From the NCBI GenBank assembly GCA_963664665.2, contig CAXXMH010000004.1, positions 496,001-560,000 of the forward strand: 64,000 nucleotides of DNA, written 5' to 3'. Origin of the DNA: Bin55 sp963664665. GTDB taxonomy: Bacteria > Pseudomonadota > Gammaproteobacteria > Pseudomonadales > Azotimanducaceae. Of the stretch, positions 1-9,162 are shown one piece after another (the first letter of the stretch is position 1; the number at the start of each line of letters is the position of its first letter). The notes below the pieces were generated by a model. The model made no database searches and was not told the DNA's origin. It saw only the letters and a list, made by a program, of their open reading frames with translations. Position numbers and translations under genes: made by a program.

Positions 1-419
1 TCCGTTCGACCGAACAACGGTAAAGACGAGTGGTCAAAATCTACATTTAAGTGATTTGTTTACGGTGGGGTAAAGGTCTCTTAGTTGCCTCTACCGAATA
101 GTAGCTGGATTGAACTTTCTCCAAACGTTTATCGTTGCGGTTGAAGTAAAACGAAAGCTAACGCATGATCGATCGGTCGAAACTTTTGTGAGGTACCGAG
201 TCTCAAGGTGTGTAGACCGCGGTACAAACCTGATCACTTTTACTGATTGGTAGCACTCCGTGCGTTAACTGATGCAATCATCCCTGTTTATTGGCGTTCT
301 TCAAAAGATCATCAGTAAACGGTTTACTTTTAGTTGACAATGTTTCATGCGAATCGCCTTCAAAATATTCAAAGGAGCTGAACCGAAAAACGACGACGGT
401 CGAAAGACGGTGTGGGTAT
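1..419. other. Non-coding flank left of the IS3 element
   Basis: No convincing reading frame, tRNA or repeat is visible in this stretch. It is the left flank of the IS3-family insertion and may hold promoter sequence of a neighbour outside the window. Confidence 0.4.
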
Positions 420-443
420 GCGCACGTTTAGGGGGACAGTTTA
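420..443 (+). repeat. Left terminal inverted repeat of the IS3 element
   Basis: Pairs with the reverse complement of 1651-1674 over 24 bases with two mismatches. It sits 23 bp upstream of orfA and probably overlaps the transposase promoter, as is usual in IS3 elements. Confidence 0.8.
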
Positions 444-466
444 TTTGCAGAATTTAGCTTAGGAGC

Positions 467-772
467 ATGCAAATGACTGAACCACGAAAGAAAGGACGCC
501 AAGGCCGTCGCTACAGCGACGAATTCAAGCGTGAAGCGGTGCAGCTACTGACGAGTACACCGGCAACTGCGGCGGAAGTCAGTGCCCAGTTAGGCGTCAG
601 CGTTGGCACGCTGTGGCGGTGGCAGAAGACCTTGACGGCAGCGTCAACGTCGGATGAGCGACCCACGTATGAGGAGTTAGCGAAGGAAGTGGGACGCCTT
701 AAAGTCGAGAATGACTTTTTAAAAAAGGCCTCGAGCTACTTCGCCTCGCGCCAACCGACCGGTATCAGGTGA
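467..772 (+). CDS. IS3-family transposase OrfA (helix-turn-helix)
   Basis: A 101-residue HTH_Tnp_1 protein. The N-terminus is basic (RKKGRQGRRYSDEFKREAV), followed by a helix-turn-helix at about residues 35-55 (SAQLGVSVGTLWRWQK) and a C-terminal leucine-zipper-like segment (about 68-88) ending in ENDFLKKAS. IS3 OrfA binds the element ends. AGGAG at 462-466 abuts the ATG, which is close spacing. Near its end lies the heptamer A AAA AAG at 721-727, in phase with the zero frame, the classical IS3 -1 slippery site. It allows production of an OrfAB fusion, the active transposase in this family. Confidence 0.9.
   Translation: MQMTEPRKKGRQGRRYSDEFKREAVQLLTSTPATAAEVSAQLGVSVGTLWRWQKTLTAASTSDERPTYEELAKEVGRLKVENDFLKKASSYFASRQPTGIR
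721..727 (+). promoter_or_regulatory. Programmed -1 ribosomal frameshift site (A AAA AAG)
   Basis: Zero-frame codons are TTA AAA AAG, so the ribosome meets A_AAA_AAG, the standard IS3 slippery heptamer. The -1 frame is open from 727 through the first listed OrfB start (GTG, 769) and on to 1653, so a slip here yields a continuous OrfAB protein. I did not fold the downstream sequence for a stimulatory structure. Confidence 0.8.
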
Positions 773-1653
773 TCGCAGCGCTCGACGACACCTATCCGGT
801 AGCCTACATGTGCGATCGCCTCGCCGTGACGCGGAGCAAGTACTACGCCTGGCGCCAACGCGGAGGTGCGTCCACGCGGGCGCTCGAGGATCGCCGCTTG
901 CGCACCCTGATACGCGTGATCCATGCCGAATGGGGTGGCATCTTCGGGTATCGGCGCATGCGTGAGATCCTGCGGACGCAACATGGCGAATGGCTCGGCG
1001 CGCGGCGGGTCCGACGGTTGATGGGCGAAGCCTCGCTGTGGGGTGTGCCCGTCAAGAAACGCCGTCATCGGAAGACGCGCATGACGGATGAGGTCGTCGC
1101 CGACCTCGTGCAACGCGACTTCGCGGCCGCGCAGCCGAACACGATCTGGGTGTCGGACTTGACCGAGATTCGAACGGCGGAAGGCAAGTTGTATCTCTGC
1201 ATCATCAAAGATCTCTACGACGGGGTGGTCGTCGCGTGGCGTATGGGTCTGCGCCAAACCGCCGAGCTGGTGACCGCGACGGTCGACCGGGCGGTGGCGT
1301 CACGTCTCGACGGTGAACGTCCGATCCTGCATTCCGATCACGGCAGCCAATACACCAGTGAGGCGTATCGAGACTGTCTCGAGCACCATGGCTTGACGAT
1401 CAGCATGGGTCGAGTCCGAACGTGTGCAGATAACGCATCCGCTGAAACCGTGTTCTCGCAGTTGAAACGCGAAATGGTGTATCGCAGTCGCCTTCGAACA
1501 CGCCAGGAAGCCATCGAAAAGATCGATCGCTACTTCCTGAAGATATATAACCCGTTGCGACGGATTTCATTAAACCGACACGAGCTGGAGCAACTTGCCA
1601 GGCTCGATGACGAGGAGCAAGGCTATGAAAATGGCTTCGACTCTCTTACTTAA
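769..1653 (+). CDS. IS3-family transposase OrfB (DDE integrase domain)
   Basis: A 294-residue rve-type integrase. An HTH_21-like region (FGYRRMREIL, about 59-68) precedes the catalytic core. Catalytic residues visible are D130 (VSDLTEI), D190 (LHSDHGSQYTS) and E226 (NASAETVFSQLK), giving a D-D(35)E spacing typical of IS3. The listed start is a GTG overlapping the orfA stop by four bases (GTGA). In practice translation probably enters from OrfA by -1 frameshifting at 721-727, since the frame is open that far upstream. The GC content looks higher by eye than the flanks. Confidence 0.92.
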   Translation: MIAALDDTYPVAYMCDRLAVTRSKYYAWRQRGGASTRALEDRRLRTLIRVIHAEWGGIFGYRRMREILRTQHGEWLGARRVRRLMGEASLWGVPVKKRRHRKTRMTDEVVADLVQRDFAAAQPNTIWVSDLTEIRTAEGKLYLCIIKDLYDGVVVAWRMGLRQTAELVTATVDRAVASRLDGERPILHSDHGSQYTSEAYRDCLEHHGLTISMGRVRTCADNASAETVFSQLKREMVYRSRLRTRQEAIEKIDRYFLKIYNPLRRISLNRHELEQLARLDDEEQGYENGFDSLT

Positions 1654-1674
1654 ACTGTCCCCTAAAACGTGCGC
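1651..1674 (-). repeat. Right terminal inverted repeat of the IS3 element
   Basis: Inverted partner of 420-443 (22 of 24 bases match). It overlaps the stop codon of orfB (1651-1653), a compact arrangement often seen in IS3 elements. Confidence 0.8.
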
Positions 1675-2190
1675 GGTCCCTGTCGATTTAAGGCGAGAGT
1701 CGTCTTTTACGTGAAAAATGTCATAAGTTCAGCGTTCATAGTCGCGTGTGGAGAGTCATGGATCAGAGTCACGGATCGTAGACGGCGTAAATGACTCTCT
1801 CATGAAAGTAGTTCAAAGAATAGAAATTGATCCCTCTTTGTCGGTAGGAGGTATTTCTCGTGATCTCGAACTGCGACGTACCCCGATTTCGGATCGATCC
1901 TTGGTTACACCTTCTTCCGTTTGGTTATATAGGGGTTACCCGGGAATTAATCGCAGCCAAACAGGATAACGATTCGAGCTACGCTTACGTGGTCTCAAGA
2001 ACGCATAGATGGGACGTTCGATCTTACACGTAAATATGCAACTGAATTTCGTTAGACTCATAGGCACGGATCTCATTCGTAATCCGATTTGATCGACGCG
2101 CTTAGCTGAGTGGTGTGAATCACAAGTTCAATCGGATGCGAACCACTTGAGGGACAACCCTGCTAAGAAAACCTTGGTAACTTAACGACC
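1675..2190. other. Intergenic region right of the IS3 element
   Basis: No supported gene. An open frame at 1748-1969 has no recognisable domain, no clear ribosome binding site and unlikely composition, so it is not called. The last 100 bases presumably hold the promoter of the amidohydrolase gene. Confidence 0.4.
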
Positions 2191-3528
2191 TTGAAAACTG
2201 AATCGGTGCTGGGGAATGGATTGCAGCAATTGTTGATCAAGAATGTCGAGTTAGACGGACAGCGAGTGGATGTGCGTTGTCGACAGCAGAACGTGAGTGA
2301 GATCTCAGCGTGCCTGAGTCCGCGTGGGGATGAACGGGTGCTAGAGGGTCACGGAGGAGCATTAATACCAAGCCTGCGTGACGATCATCTGCATCTCATG
2401 GCAATGGCTGCTCGTCGGTTTTCTGCGCAGTGTGGACCACCTGAGGTAACTGAACCCGCACAGTTAGGACAAGTGCTACGGAGTGTTAAAGGTAGCGATT
2501 GGATCCGTGGCGTGGGCTATCACGAATCAGTGGCTGGCGATCTTGAGGCTTCCTTGATCGATCAGTGGGTTGACGATCGTCCAGTTCGAATTCAACATCG
2601 GTCGGGGCGGCTCTGGTATTTCAATTCCTTAGGTGCGAAGGAATTCGGCCTGCCTAGGCAAAATCACGGACAACTCTATCGAAATGATGAATTGGTGTTT
2701 GAGCGAATCCAATCGGAGCACAGCCTAGAGGCAGAGCTACACGAAGTTTCGCGTGAATTGGCGAGCTTTGGCGTGACGCATGTCATTGATGCAACACCAT
2801 CTAATGACGACTCGACATTAGCGTTTTTGCAGGTCCATTGCCCGGATTTGCAAGTCCGTGCGATGGGTGGATCGGAGTTAAGCGAAGGTCATCTAAAGAT
2901 CATCCTCGACGACTACCGTTTACCAAACTTTCAAGAATTCTGTGTATTAATTGCAGATGCGCATCGAGTAGATAGACCGGTCGCAATCCACTGTGTCTCG
3001 AGAGTCGAGGTTGTGTTCGCGGTTTCAGCGTTGACGGAAGTTGGAAGCCTGAGTGGTGATCGTCTTGAACACGCGACGGAATTGCCTGCAGATGTCATCG
3101 CTTTAGCCAACTCGCTCCAATTGCACATCGTGCCAAATCCGAATTTCCTTTACGATCGGGGTGATCAGTACATTCAAGACAACGGACCCAGCGTACTTGA
3201 TTCACTGTATCCGATTCGAACGATTCTCGAGAGCGGCATACGATGCACGGGAGGAACCGATGCACCATTTGGTGACGCTGACCCGTGGCGTGTGATTAAG
3301 GCAGCGACTGATCGACGTACGCGCGGAGCTGCAGTGATTGGAAAACACGAGGCAATTGACGCTGAAGAAGCATTGGCATTGTTGACGAACCGCCATGAAA
3401 TCGAGGTAGGATCACCGGCGAATTTGGTTTGCCTCGACAGGTCATGGTCCGAAGCTCGTCACCGACTCAGAAGTAGCGACGTTCGGTTAACTATTCTCGA
3501 AGGACGGGTTACCTTCGAACGGGATTAA
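2191..3528 (+). CDS. Amidohydrolase family protein (YtcJ-like, amidohydrolase 3)
   Basis: A 445-residue metal-dependent hydrolase of the amidohydrolase superfamily. The metal-site motif DDHLH (from about residue 67) follows the N-terminal beta-sandwich segment. Further motifs are AIHCVSR (about 266-272), GDRLEHATELP (about 289) and the late TGGTDAPFGDADPW (about 352-365), as in the YtcJ group. This group hydrolyses amide, urea or formamide-type bonds; the substrate cannot be told. The start chosen is a TTG at 2191, because no in-frame ATG precedes the conserved region; a GTG at 2203 is an alternative. It converges with the CoA-transferase gene, separated by 9 bp. Confidence 0.8.
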   Translation: MKTESVLGNGLQQLLIKNVELDGQRVDVRCRQQNVSEISACLSPRGDERVLEGHGGALIPSLRDDHLHLMAMAARRFSAQCGPPEVTEPAQLGQVLRSVKGSDWIRGVGYHESVAGDLEASLIDQWVDDRPVRIQHRSGRLWYFNSLGAKEFGLPRQNHGQLYRNDELVFERIQSEHSLEAELHEVSRELASFGVTHVIDATPSNDDSTLAFLQVHCPDLQVRAMGGSELSEGHLKIILDDYRLPNFQEFCVLIADAHRVDRPVAIHCVSRVEVVFAVSALTEVGSLSGDRLEHATELPADVIALANSLQLHIVPNPNFLYDRGDQYIQDNGPSVLDSLYPIRTILESGIRCTGGTDAPFGDADPWRVIKAATDRRTRGAAVIGKHEAIDAEEALALLTNRHEIEVGSPANLVCLDRSWSEARHRLRSSDVRLTILEGRVTFERD

Positions 3529-3537
3529 CTTTGGTTC

Positions 3538-4737
3538 TTATTCAACGACGCCGTTAGCGCGGAGTTGAGCAATTCGGTCTGGCGAAAGGTTCATATCTTC
3601 GATCAGCACTTCATCGGTGTGTTCACCCAAGAGTGGTGCTCGTGAGATCTCGACATCAGACTCTGACATCCGTGGCGCAAATCCCAGCAACTTCGTACGT
3701 CCGTGGCCATGGTGATCGAGTTCGTTTACGAACCCGCGTGCTAAAAGATGTTCATCTTTATGAAGTTCTTCCGTGTCAAGGATTGCTGAACAGGGGACTC
3801 CTGCTTCGCCAAGCGTCCTCATCGCTTCAAACTTCGTCCGATCTGCCAGCCAACCATTGATGATGCTAGTCAAAGCGGCCTCGTGTTCCCGTCGCTTGCG
3901 GGGATCTGCAAACCGTTCGTCCACTAGAAGATCCGGGCGTTCAAGCGCGGTACACAATGCGTCCCAATGGCCAGACGTAATCGGCATCAAGTAGATATAG
4001 TCATTCGGACCGAAAGGCTTGCACGGGAAGATGTTGACGGGTGGCAGTCCTTGTATATTGCCTGTTCGTCGGGTAGGTCGCGTACCCCATTTCGATCCTG
4101 TGGCGACGCGAGTCCGCATGTAATAGGTCATGGCCTCTTGCATTGAAATCTCAATCAGTTGGCCAACGCCATCCCGATCGCGTTGTATGTAGGCTGCGAG
4201 GATCGCCATCGCCAATTGGACTCCGGTTCCCGAGTCACCCATGGTTGGACCTGGAACGGTTGGTGGACCATCGGCTTCGCCGGTTACCGAAAACGCACCT
4301 GCGGATGCTTGCGCAACCATGTCAAAGCTCTTGAAATCCGCGTATGGTCCTGACGTGCCAAATCCTTTAAGTCGCGCGTAAATCAACGTTTCGTTCACTT
4401 GCTTCAGGTCTTCGTAATCGATGCGCAACCGCTCAACGACACCAGGTCCGTAGTTCTCAACGAATACATCGAATTTGGGGACCAAGTCAAGAAGGAGCTC
4501 ACGACCTGAGTCTTTCTGTAGATTGATGACGACACTGCGTTTGTTCGCGTTCCAATTGCAGAAATACGCGGAATAACGTTCCTCGCCGGTGAGACCAACT
4601 CCGCGTCCTGGATCGCCGACGCCAGGTGCTTCCACCTTAACGACATCAGCGCCAAGCCATGCGAGTGCTTGTGTACAAGATGTACCGGCTTCGTATTGCG
4701 TCATATCCAGGATGCGCACGTCATCCAATGCGGCCAT
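3538..4737 (-). CDS. CaiB/BaiF family III CoA-transferase
   Basis: A 399-residue family III CoA-transferase, which moves CoA between carboxylic acids. N-terminal VRILDMTQYEAGTSCTQALA and GADVVKVEAPGVGDPGR are the family's nucleotide-binding signature. D168 in GDSGTGVQLAMAIL matches the catalytic aspartate position (Asp169 in formyl-CoA transferase). Length is standard. It is transcribed divergently from the MBL hydrolase and convergently with the amidohydrolase. Together they suggest carboxylic acid or amide catabolism, but the substrate acid cannot be assigned. Confidence 0.9.
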   Translation of the reverse strand: MAALDDVRILDMTQYEAGTSCTQALAWLGADVVKVEAPGVGDPGRGVGLTGEERYSAYFCNWNANKRSVVINLQKDSGRELLLDLVPKFDVFVENYGPGVVERLRIDYEDLKQVNETLIYARLKGFGTSGPYADFKSFDMVAQASAGAFSVTGEADGPPTVPGPTMGDSGTGVQLAMAILAAYIQRDRDGVGQLIEISMQEAMTYYMRTRVATGSKWGTRPTRRTGNIQGLPPVNIFPCKPFGPNDYIYLMPITSGHWDALCTALERPDLLVDERFADPRKRREHEAALTSIINGWLADRTKFEAMRTLGEAGVPCSAILDTEELHKDEHLLARGFVNELDHHGHGRTKLLGFAPRMSESDVEISRAPLLGEHTDEVLIEDMNLSPDRIAQLRANGVVE

Positions 4738-4840
4738 TGATGCTCCCCGCGACAGTTCGTTAGTTCGGACACCTTATATACAAGTCTAGTATGCAGGTTA
4801 CGGTGGATAATGGCATCGAGTTACCGTACGAAGGATCGCC

Positions 4841-5521
4841 ATGGAGTTGTCAGACGAACTGATCATTGAGCAGATCCAGATTGGACCGATGCAGAACTTC
4901 ACGTATATCGTCGGCTCCAAGTCAAGTCGAGAAGTCGCGCTTGTAGATCCTGCGTGGGATATCGATGCGTTGCTGGATCACCTCGATGAGAAAGAGTACG
5001 TGCTGAATAGCGTGCTGGTCACACACTACCATCCTGACCATGTTGGCGGTGCCATGCGTGGTGAAGGCATCGAAGGCGTCGCTCAGATCATGGAAAAACG
5101 GCCGGTGAAGGTGTATGCACATCGACTGGAAGTGCAAGGCGTTCAGAAAGTCACGGGGATTTCCGATTCAGACATCAAAAAAGTTGATTCCGGGGATACG
5201 CTAGACGTAGGACTCGTAGAGGTTGAGTTTTTACATACGCCTGGGCACACTCCCGGCTCCCAGTGTTTCCGCGTGAAGAACACGCTCGTATCTGGGGATA
5301 CGCTGTTCATTGATGGTTGTGGACGTGTGGATTTGCCCGGTTCCGATTCCGAAGAGATGTTTCACAGCTTGCAGAAGTTGAAAGCGTTACCGGATGACAC
5401 CTTGTTGTTGCCCGGCCATAACTACAGCCAGGTACCAAACGCGACCATGGGCGAAACAAAAAAAGCGAACGCCTACCTGAATGTGAAAGACCTACCGACG
5501 TGGCAGCAATTTATGGGATAG
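4841..5521 (+). CDS. MBL-fold metallo-hydrolase (glyoxalase II-like)
   Basis: A 226-residue metallo-beta-lactamase fold protein. The binuclear metal motif HYHPDH is at residues 62-67, followed by HTPGHTPGSQCF, SGDTLFIDGCGRVDLPGS and the late LPGHNYS, all in family order. It resembles hydroxyacylglutathione hydrolases that split thioesters, but lacks the long C-terminal glutathione-binding region of classical GloB. Thioester hydrolysis or persulfide chemistry are both possible. Start ATG 4841 is preceded by AAGGATCG. It is divergent from the CoA-transferase, with 103 bp between them. Confidence 0.85.
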   Translation: MELSDELIIEQIQIGPMQNFTYIVGSKSSREVALVDPAWDIDALLDHLDEKEYVLNSVLVTHYHPDHVGGAMRGEGIEGVAQIMEKRPVKVYAHRLEVQGVQKVTGISDSDIKKVDSGDTLDVGLVEVEFLHTPGHTPGSQCFRVKNTLVSGDTLFIDGCGRVDLPGSDSEEMFHSLQKLKALPDDTLLLPGHNYSQVPNATMGETKKANAYLNVKDLPTWQQFMG

Positions 5522-5563
5522 TCTCGGTGGCGTGCTCGGTAACTTGAATTTCGCGGTTAGTTT

Positions 5564-6622
5564 TTAGGCGAATACAACTTCCGTAATCTCATTCCGACTG
5601 CCGAGTCTCAGAATCGGACCCCATGTTCCGGTTCCACTTGAAACATGGAGCGTCATCTGTCCAAATCGGTGGGTGCCATGGATCAATCGGAAGAACCGTT
5701 TTACGACGAGATGAAATGGAAAAATCTGCCCGCGATGGGTGTGACCTACGAGCATCAGGTCAAATCCCCAGTTAGAAGCTTGCTCCATGCCGTGGGGGCG
5801 ATGGTAGAGCAGCACGCGATACGCCTCATCATTAGGTTCGAATCGCTTTAGTTGGGCGATTAGATGACTTGGTGAATCGTGATCGTCGACGCCTACGAAC
5901 TGGAATGGAAACGCACCTAATTCCTCGTTCCGTAATACCTTTAAACCTAGTGACTGAAGTATGGCTGTGACTCGATCAATACCTTCGTAGCGTTCGTGAT
6001 TTCCTGTCACGACGAGTGTTCGGTCAGCGATCTGTCTGAGGGGTTCGAGTTCCGTCTGTCCGACTCCCGGGGAATCCAGTAAATCACCGGTGATTACGAC
6101 CCAGGTCGGATCAAGTTTTTTGACTTTCTCGACAATCCGTTCGAGGTATCGAGGCGAACGCGAACCGATGTGGACATCAGATAGCTGGACGATTGATTGA
6201 CTTTCTATCTCGGGGTTTCCCTTGATGTGGACCGTTTTCACGTGCAGCCGCTGCGCGTTGAGTAAGGCATAAGCGCCACTCCCTATTACGCAGGCAATAG
6301 CGATTAGGCTCTCTAATCCTTTTGGAAATCCTGGTATCCAGCGAGCAACCTCAAGTAATAGAACAACGGGGAAGAACAGGAAACAACAGCCGATAGCGGA
6401 GTACAACGCTGGCATGATTTGCTTCGGCATTGGCACGCGGAAGATGAAACGGCTTAAGAACACACCTAGTGGCACGATGAGAAAGGCAAGCATCAGCAAC
6501 GTCGCCAAAGCGCTTGAAATCGCCCCGGTCGGCTCATGCCACCACCAAACTCTCAGCACGGGATATACGATGGTGACAAGATAGAAAACGAGCGCGAAGA
6601 AAGGGAATGCGTTCCGTCTCAC
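5564..6622 (-). CDS. Membrane-anchored metallophosphoesterase (YaeI-like)
   Basis: A 352-residue calcineurin-like phosphoesterase. The first about 125 residues hold four hydrophobic segments. The catalytic domain follows with LSDVHIG (about 158), VVITGDLLDS (about 188), VVTGNHERYEG (about 218), YHRPHG and VGHTHRGQI (about 305), the five metallophosphoesterase blocks. The layout matches YaeI/YkuE-type enzymes thought to act on phospholipid-like substrates at the membrane. It converges with the MBL gene. Confidence 0.88.
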   Translation of the reverse strand: MRRNAFPFFALVFYLVTIVYPVLRVWWWHEPTGAISSALATLLMLAFLIVPLGVFLSRFIFRVPMPKQIMPALYSAIGCCFLFFPVVLLLEVARWIPGFPKGLESLIAIACVIGSGAYALLNAQRLHVKTVHIKGNPEIESQSIVQLSDVHIGSRSPRYLERIVEKVKKLDPTWVVITGDLLDSPGVGQTELEPLRQIADRTLVVTGNHERYEGIDRVTAILQSLGLKVLRNEELGAFPFQFVGVDDHDSPSHLIAQLKRFEPNDEAYRVLLYHRPHGMEQASNWGFDLMLVGHTHRGQIFPFHLVVKRFFRLIHGTHRFGQMTLHVSSGTGTWGPILRLGSRNEITEVVFA

Positions 6623-6713
6623 GTCAGTTCAAAGCCCATCGAAGATTGAGGTATTGGTTGGTTCAATCCGAGCACATTGCGCACCGACTCGATGAATGTT
6701 AGGTGGTGAAGTC

Positions 6714-7385
6714 TTAGTCGTGATCACCAGCCACGAGAAGTACATCGCCGAGGTCGTCAGAATATGACATTGAACCCGCATCCGGATTCGTCGCGAAATA
6801 CTCATAGGTGCAATAAGCCGCTTCCATCGTATTCGACGTACTAAAAACGCGGTGCTCAAAGTATTCGGTCTTCGCGTTGGACGTGTTCTTCGTTAACTCG
6901 ATGATTTTGCCCGTTCGGTCGATTCGACACATCATGAGTTTTTGGTACGGGTATTTCGCCGTGTTTCTGTCGCCTATGAAGTAGAAACACTTTGTAGTGG
7001 CTACAAGAGTCCCCTTGTCGAGCACATGAGGTGTCTCAACGCGCCGACCCTTCGTACCGCCGGTTCGGAAACTCACGCCTTTCATGACACGAACCGATAC
7101 CCCAGCATTACCCGCGATGTACTCTGATCTGTTGCGAATGAAAGAGACGTTCTCAACTGCAATGATCGGTTGCTCGGATTTCATGTAATTGATCCCGAAC
7201 GGTAACTGGTCGCCTAGTTCGACGAGTGATTTGCCCTGTTCCAGAAGTGCTCTAAATTCGCTCGTCGCGTCGCTGTGCGCCTTCGCAGGCGTGAATCGCA
7301 TACCCGGTTTGCTACCTCCGGATGATTTGCTTTTGAACCACACAATCACCACAGCGATGACGATGATCCCTACAAGTATCTCCAC
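6714..7385 (-). CDS. Unknown membrane-anchored protein with a possible PH-like domain
   Basis: A 223-residue protein of unknown function. One N-terminal transmembrane helix (ILVGIIVIAVVIVWF) is followed by a soluble part. The stretch around residues 122-145 (GTLVATTKCFYFIGDRNTAK) resembles the beta-strand pattern of bacterial PH or SHOCT-associated domains, in which a switched-on promoter strand reads G-x-L-x-x-T-x-x-x-x-F-x-G. This is a resemblance by eye only. It lies upstream of the metallophosphoesterase on the same strand with a 91-bp gap, so the two may be co-transcribed. Confidence 0.6.
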   Translation of the reverse strand: MEILVGIIVIAVVIVWFKSKSSGGSKPGMRFTPAKAHSDATSEFRALLEQGKSLVELGDQLPFGINYMKSEQPIIAVENVSFIRNRSEYIAGNAGVSVRVMKGVSFRTGGTKGRRVETPHVLDKGTLVATTKCFYFIGDRNTAKYPYQKLMMCRIDRTGKIIELTKNTSNAKTEYFEHRVFSTSNTMEAAYCTYEYFATNPDAGSMSYSDDLGDVLLVAGDHD

Positions 7386-7512
7386 TAGGTACCCGACGTC
7401 AGATTAGGTAAATACGGATGCAGCAACACTATGTCTCGATGAAGTGCAGGTGGCGGAAATCGATTCAAGACTTGGTTCGAGTCGCATTCCTGAATCCTGT
7501 CTCGGCGCTTCG

Positions 7513-9162
7513 TCAGACGATTTCACCAGGTCTGGCGTCAGAATATCCTTCAGCACTATAGACGACCTCGCCGTTAACGAGAACATGGTCGAATCCCGAT
7601 GCGCGTCGGACATAGCGACGTGCTTCACCAGGGAAGTCGTCGACGAATTCCTCCTTGGTGATCTTCACTCGCTCCGCGTCAAAGATCACGACGTCTGCGG
7701 CTTGTCCCGACGTCAAAGTTCCGCGATCACGAATTCCCCAGTCTTGTGCTAGTTCGCTTGTCATGCATTGCACGCCTCGTTCAAGTGAAATGCTTCCTGA
7801 TTCACGCACGAAGTGTGACAACAGATACGTGGTGTCTCCGGTACCGCAGAATTGCGTGATATGTGCGCCGGCATCTGATGCGCCGAAGTGGCATACAGGG
7901 CTATCGATCAGACGCACGACTGCTTCCTGATCGGCGTTGACGACGCCTTCGAGCTTGAACTCGGTATCGAGTTTGTCGCGTAGCGAAAGGTCCAACACCA
8001 CTTCACCAATCGCCTTGTCTTCAGTTTCAGCGATCTCGGCGATCGTTCGTCCCTGGTATGGCTTGTTTTCTTCGCTGTAGACATCGCCAACAGACATCTG
8101 CGCGATGCTGAGAAAACCACCTTCGCGTGGCACCATTTCCTTCACGAGTCTTTGTCGAGTTGTCCGATCGCTGAATTCACTCATGCGCTCGTCGGCGGGT
8201 AAGTCCATGATGGCTTTCCAAGACGGATACCCGTATAGCAACATGCTGGTCTCGGACAACCTCATATTCATATCGAACGTACGGGGCATGGTTTGACCGT
8301 ACACCCTTGCGCCTCTCGCATGTTGCTCTGTCAAAGCGTTGACTTGGCTATCTAACCCACGGCCTCCTGAGCCTAATAGAGGCTGATAGCTGCAAGGGAT
8401 CCCTGCTGCCAAGCTGATGTCGCCCAGTTCTTTAATGTTCCCGAGCGCTTGCTCTGGATCGACGATGTATGGCACAACTTGCCATATTCCACGGCCGTGA
8501 GCTGCCATCGCTTGAGCGAGCGCAACTTTCTCGTCGATTTCAGCAAAGCGACTTGGAACGGGTCGCATTTCCTCATCCATATCGAGATAGGAGCTTGAGA
8601 TTCCGAGCGCACCTGCCGCCATCGCTTCGTCAACGATAGTGCACATGGCATCGATTTCACCACTGGTTGCCGCGCGTTCCTGACTCTCCTTGCCCATGAC
8701 ATAGAAGCGCACCGCAGAGTGCCCAATGAGTGCGCCAACGTTGACGCCGAGTTTTCCGCGGATGAAATCAAGATATTCAGGGAATGTCTCCCAGCACCAA
8801 GGCACCGCAGCATCAAACGTTGGTTTCTTGATGTCCTCTATGACTTGGAACATCGAGATGAGTTTCGCGGTGCCTTCGGGTTTGACCGGCGCTAACGACA
8901 GGGAGCAATTCCCAATGACCACCGTTGTGACCCCATGCTCTAGCGAAGGTGTCGCGAGACCGTCCCAGCACAGTTGTGGATCAAAGTGGGTGTGAATGTC
9001 GATGAAACCGGGGCTAACGACACGGTCGGTAGCATCGATGACACGATCTGGGTTCGACACAGCGTCGACGATTTTGCCGTCGCTTATGGCGACGTCACGC
9101 TGACTGGAAGGGGACCCGGTGCCGTCTACGACCGTTCCGTTCCTGATGACTATCGAACTCAT
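7513..9162 (-). CDS. N-acyl-D-amino-acid deacylase family amidohydrolase
   Basis: A roughly 549-residue amidohydrolase (D-aminoacylase group). The N-terminal beta-sandwich VIRNGTVVDGTGSPS leads to the metal motif GFIDIHTHFDPQLCWD, then HGVTTVVIGNCSLS, ALIGHSAVR and ALGISSSYLDMDEEMRPVPSRF. These blocks are characteristic of N-acyl-D-aminoacylases. The C-terminus carries GIRDRGTLTSGQAADVVIFD. Two in-frame ATGs, at 9168 and 9162, are available. The Shine-Dalgarno GGAGAGG directly abuts the first and stands 6 bp before the second, so 9162 is preferred. Confidence 0.88.
   Translation of the reverse strand: MSSIVIRNGTVVDGTGSPSSQRDVAISDGKIVDAVSNPDRVIDATDRVVSPGFIDIHTHFDPQLCWDGLATPSLEHGVTTVVIGNCSLSLAPVKPEGTAKLISMFQVIEDIKKPTFDAAVPWCWETFPEYLDFIRGKLGVNVGALIGHSAVRFYVMGKESQERAATSGEIDAMCTIVDEAMAAGALGISSSYLDMDEEMRPVPSRFAEIDEKVALAQAMAAHGRGIWQVVPYIVDPEQALGNIKELGDISLAAGIPCSYQPLLGSGGRGLDSQVNALTEQHARGARVYGQTMPRTFDMNMRLSETSMLLYGYPSWKAIMDLPADERMSEFSDRTTRQRLVKEMVPREGGFLSIAQMSVGDVYSEENKPYQGRTIAEIAETEDKAIGEVVLDLSLRDKLDTEFKLEGVVNADQEAVVRLIDSPVCHFGASDAGAHITQFCGTGDTTYLLSHFVRESGSISLERGVQCMTSELAQDWGIRDRGTLTSGQAADVVIFDAERVKITKEEFVDDFPGEARRYVRRASGFDHVLVNGEVVYSAEGYSDARPGEIV

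Larger units (their letters stand above)
418..1674 (+). mobile_element. IS3-family insertion sequence, apparently complete
   Basis: Two overlapping transposase frames lie between imperfect terminal inverted repeats of about 24 bp, at 420-443 and 1651-1674. The repeats share the inner core GGGGACAGTTTA and the outer core GCGCACGTTT and differ at two positions. The element is about 1.26 kb, normal for IS3. GGT occurs at 415-417 and again at 1675-1677, so a 3-bp target duplication is possible if the left end is at 418; this boundary is uncertain. Both frames are open and the DDE residues are present, so the copy could be active. Confidence 0.85.

Noticed and set aside
736..1257. 173-residue minus-strand frame inside the transposase
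   Set aside because: Shadow of the high-GC orfB; the sense-strand protein is unambiguous.
1748..1969. 73-residue open frame right of the IS3 element
   Set aside because: No domain, no good ribosome binding site, unlikely composition; treated as chance.
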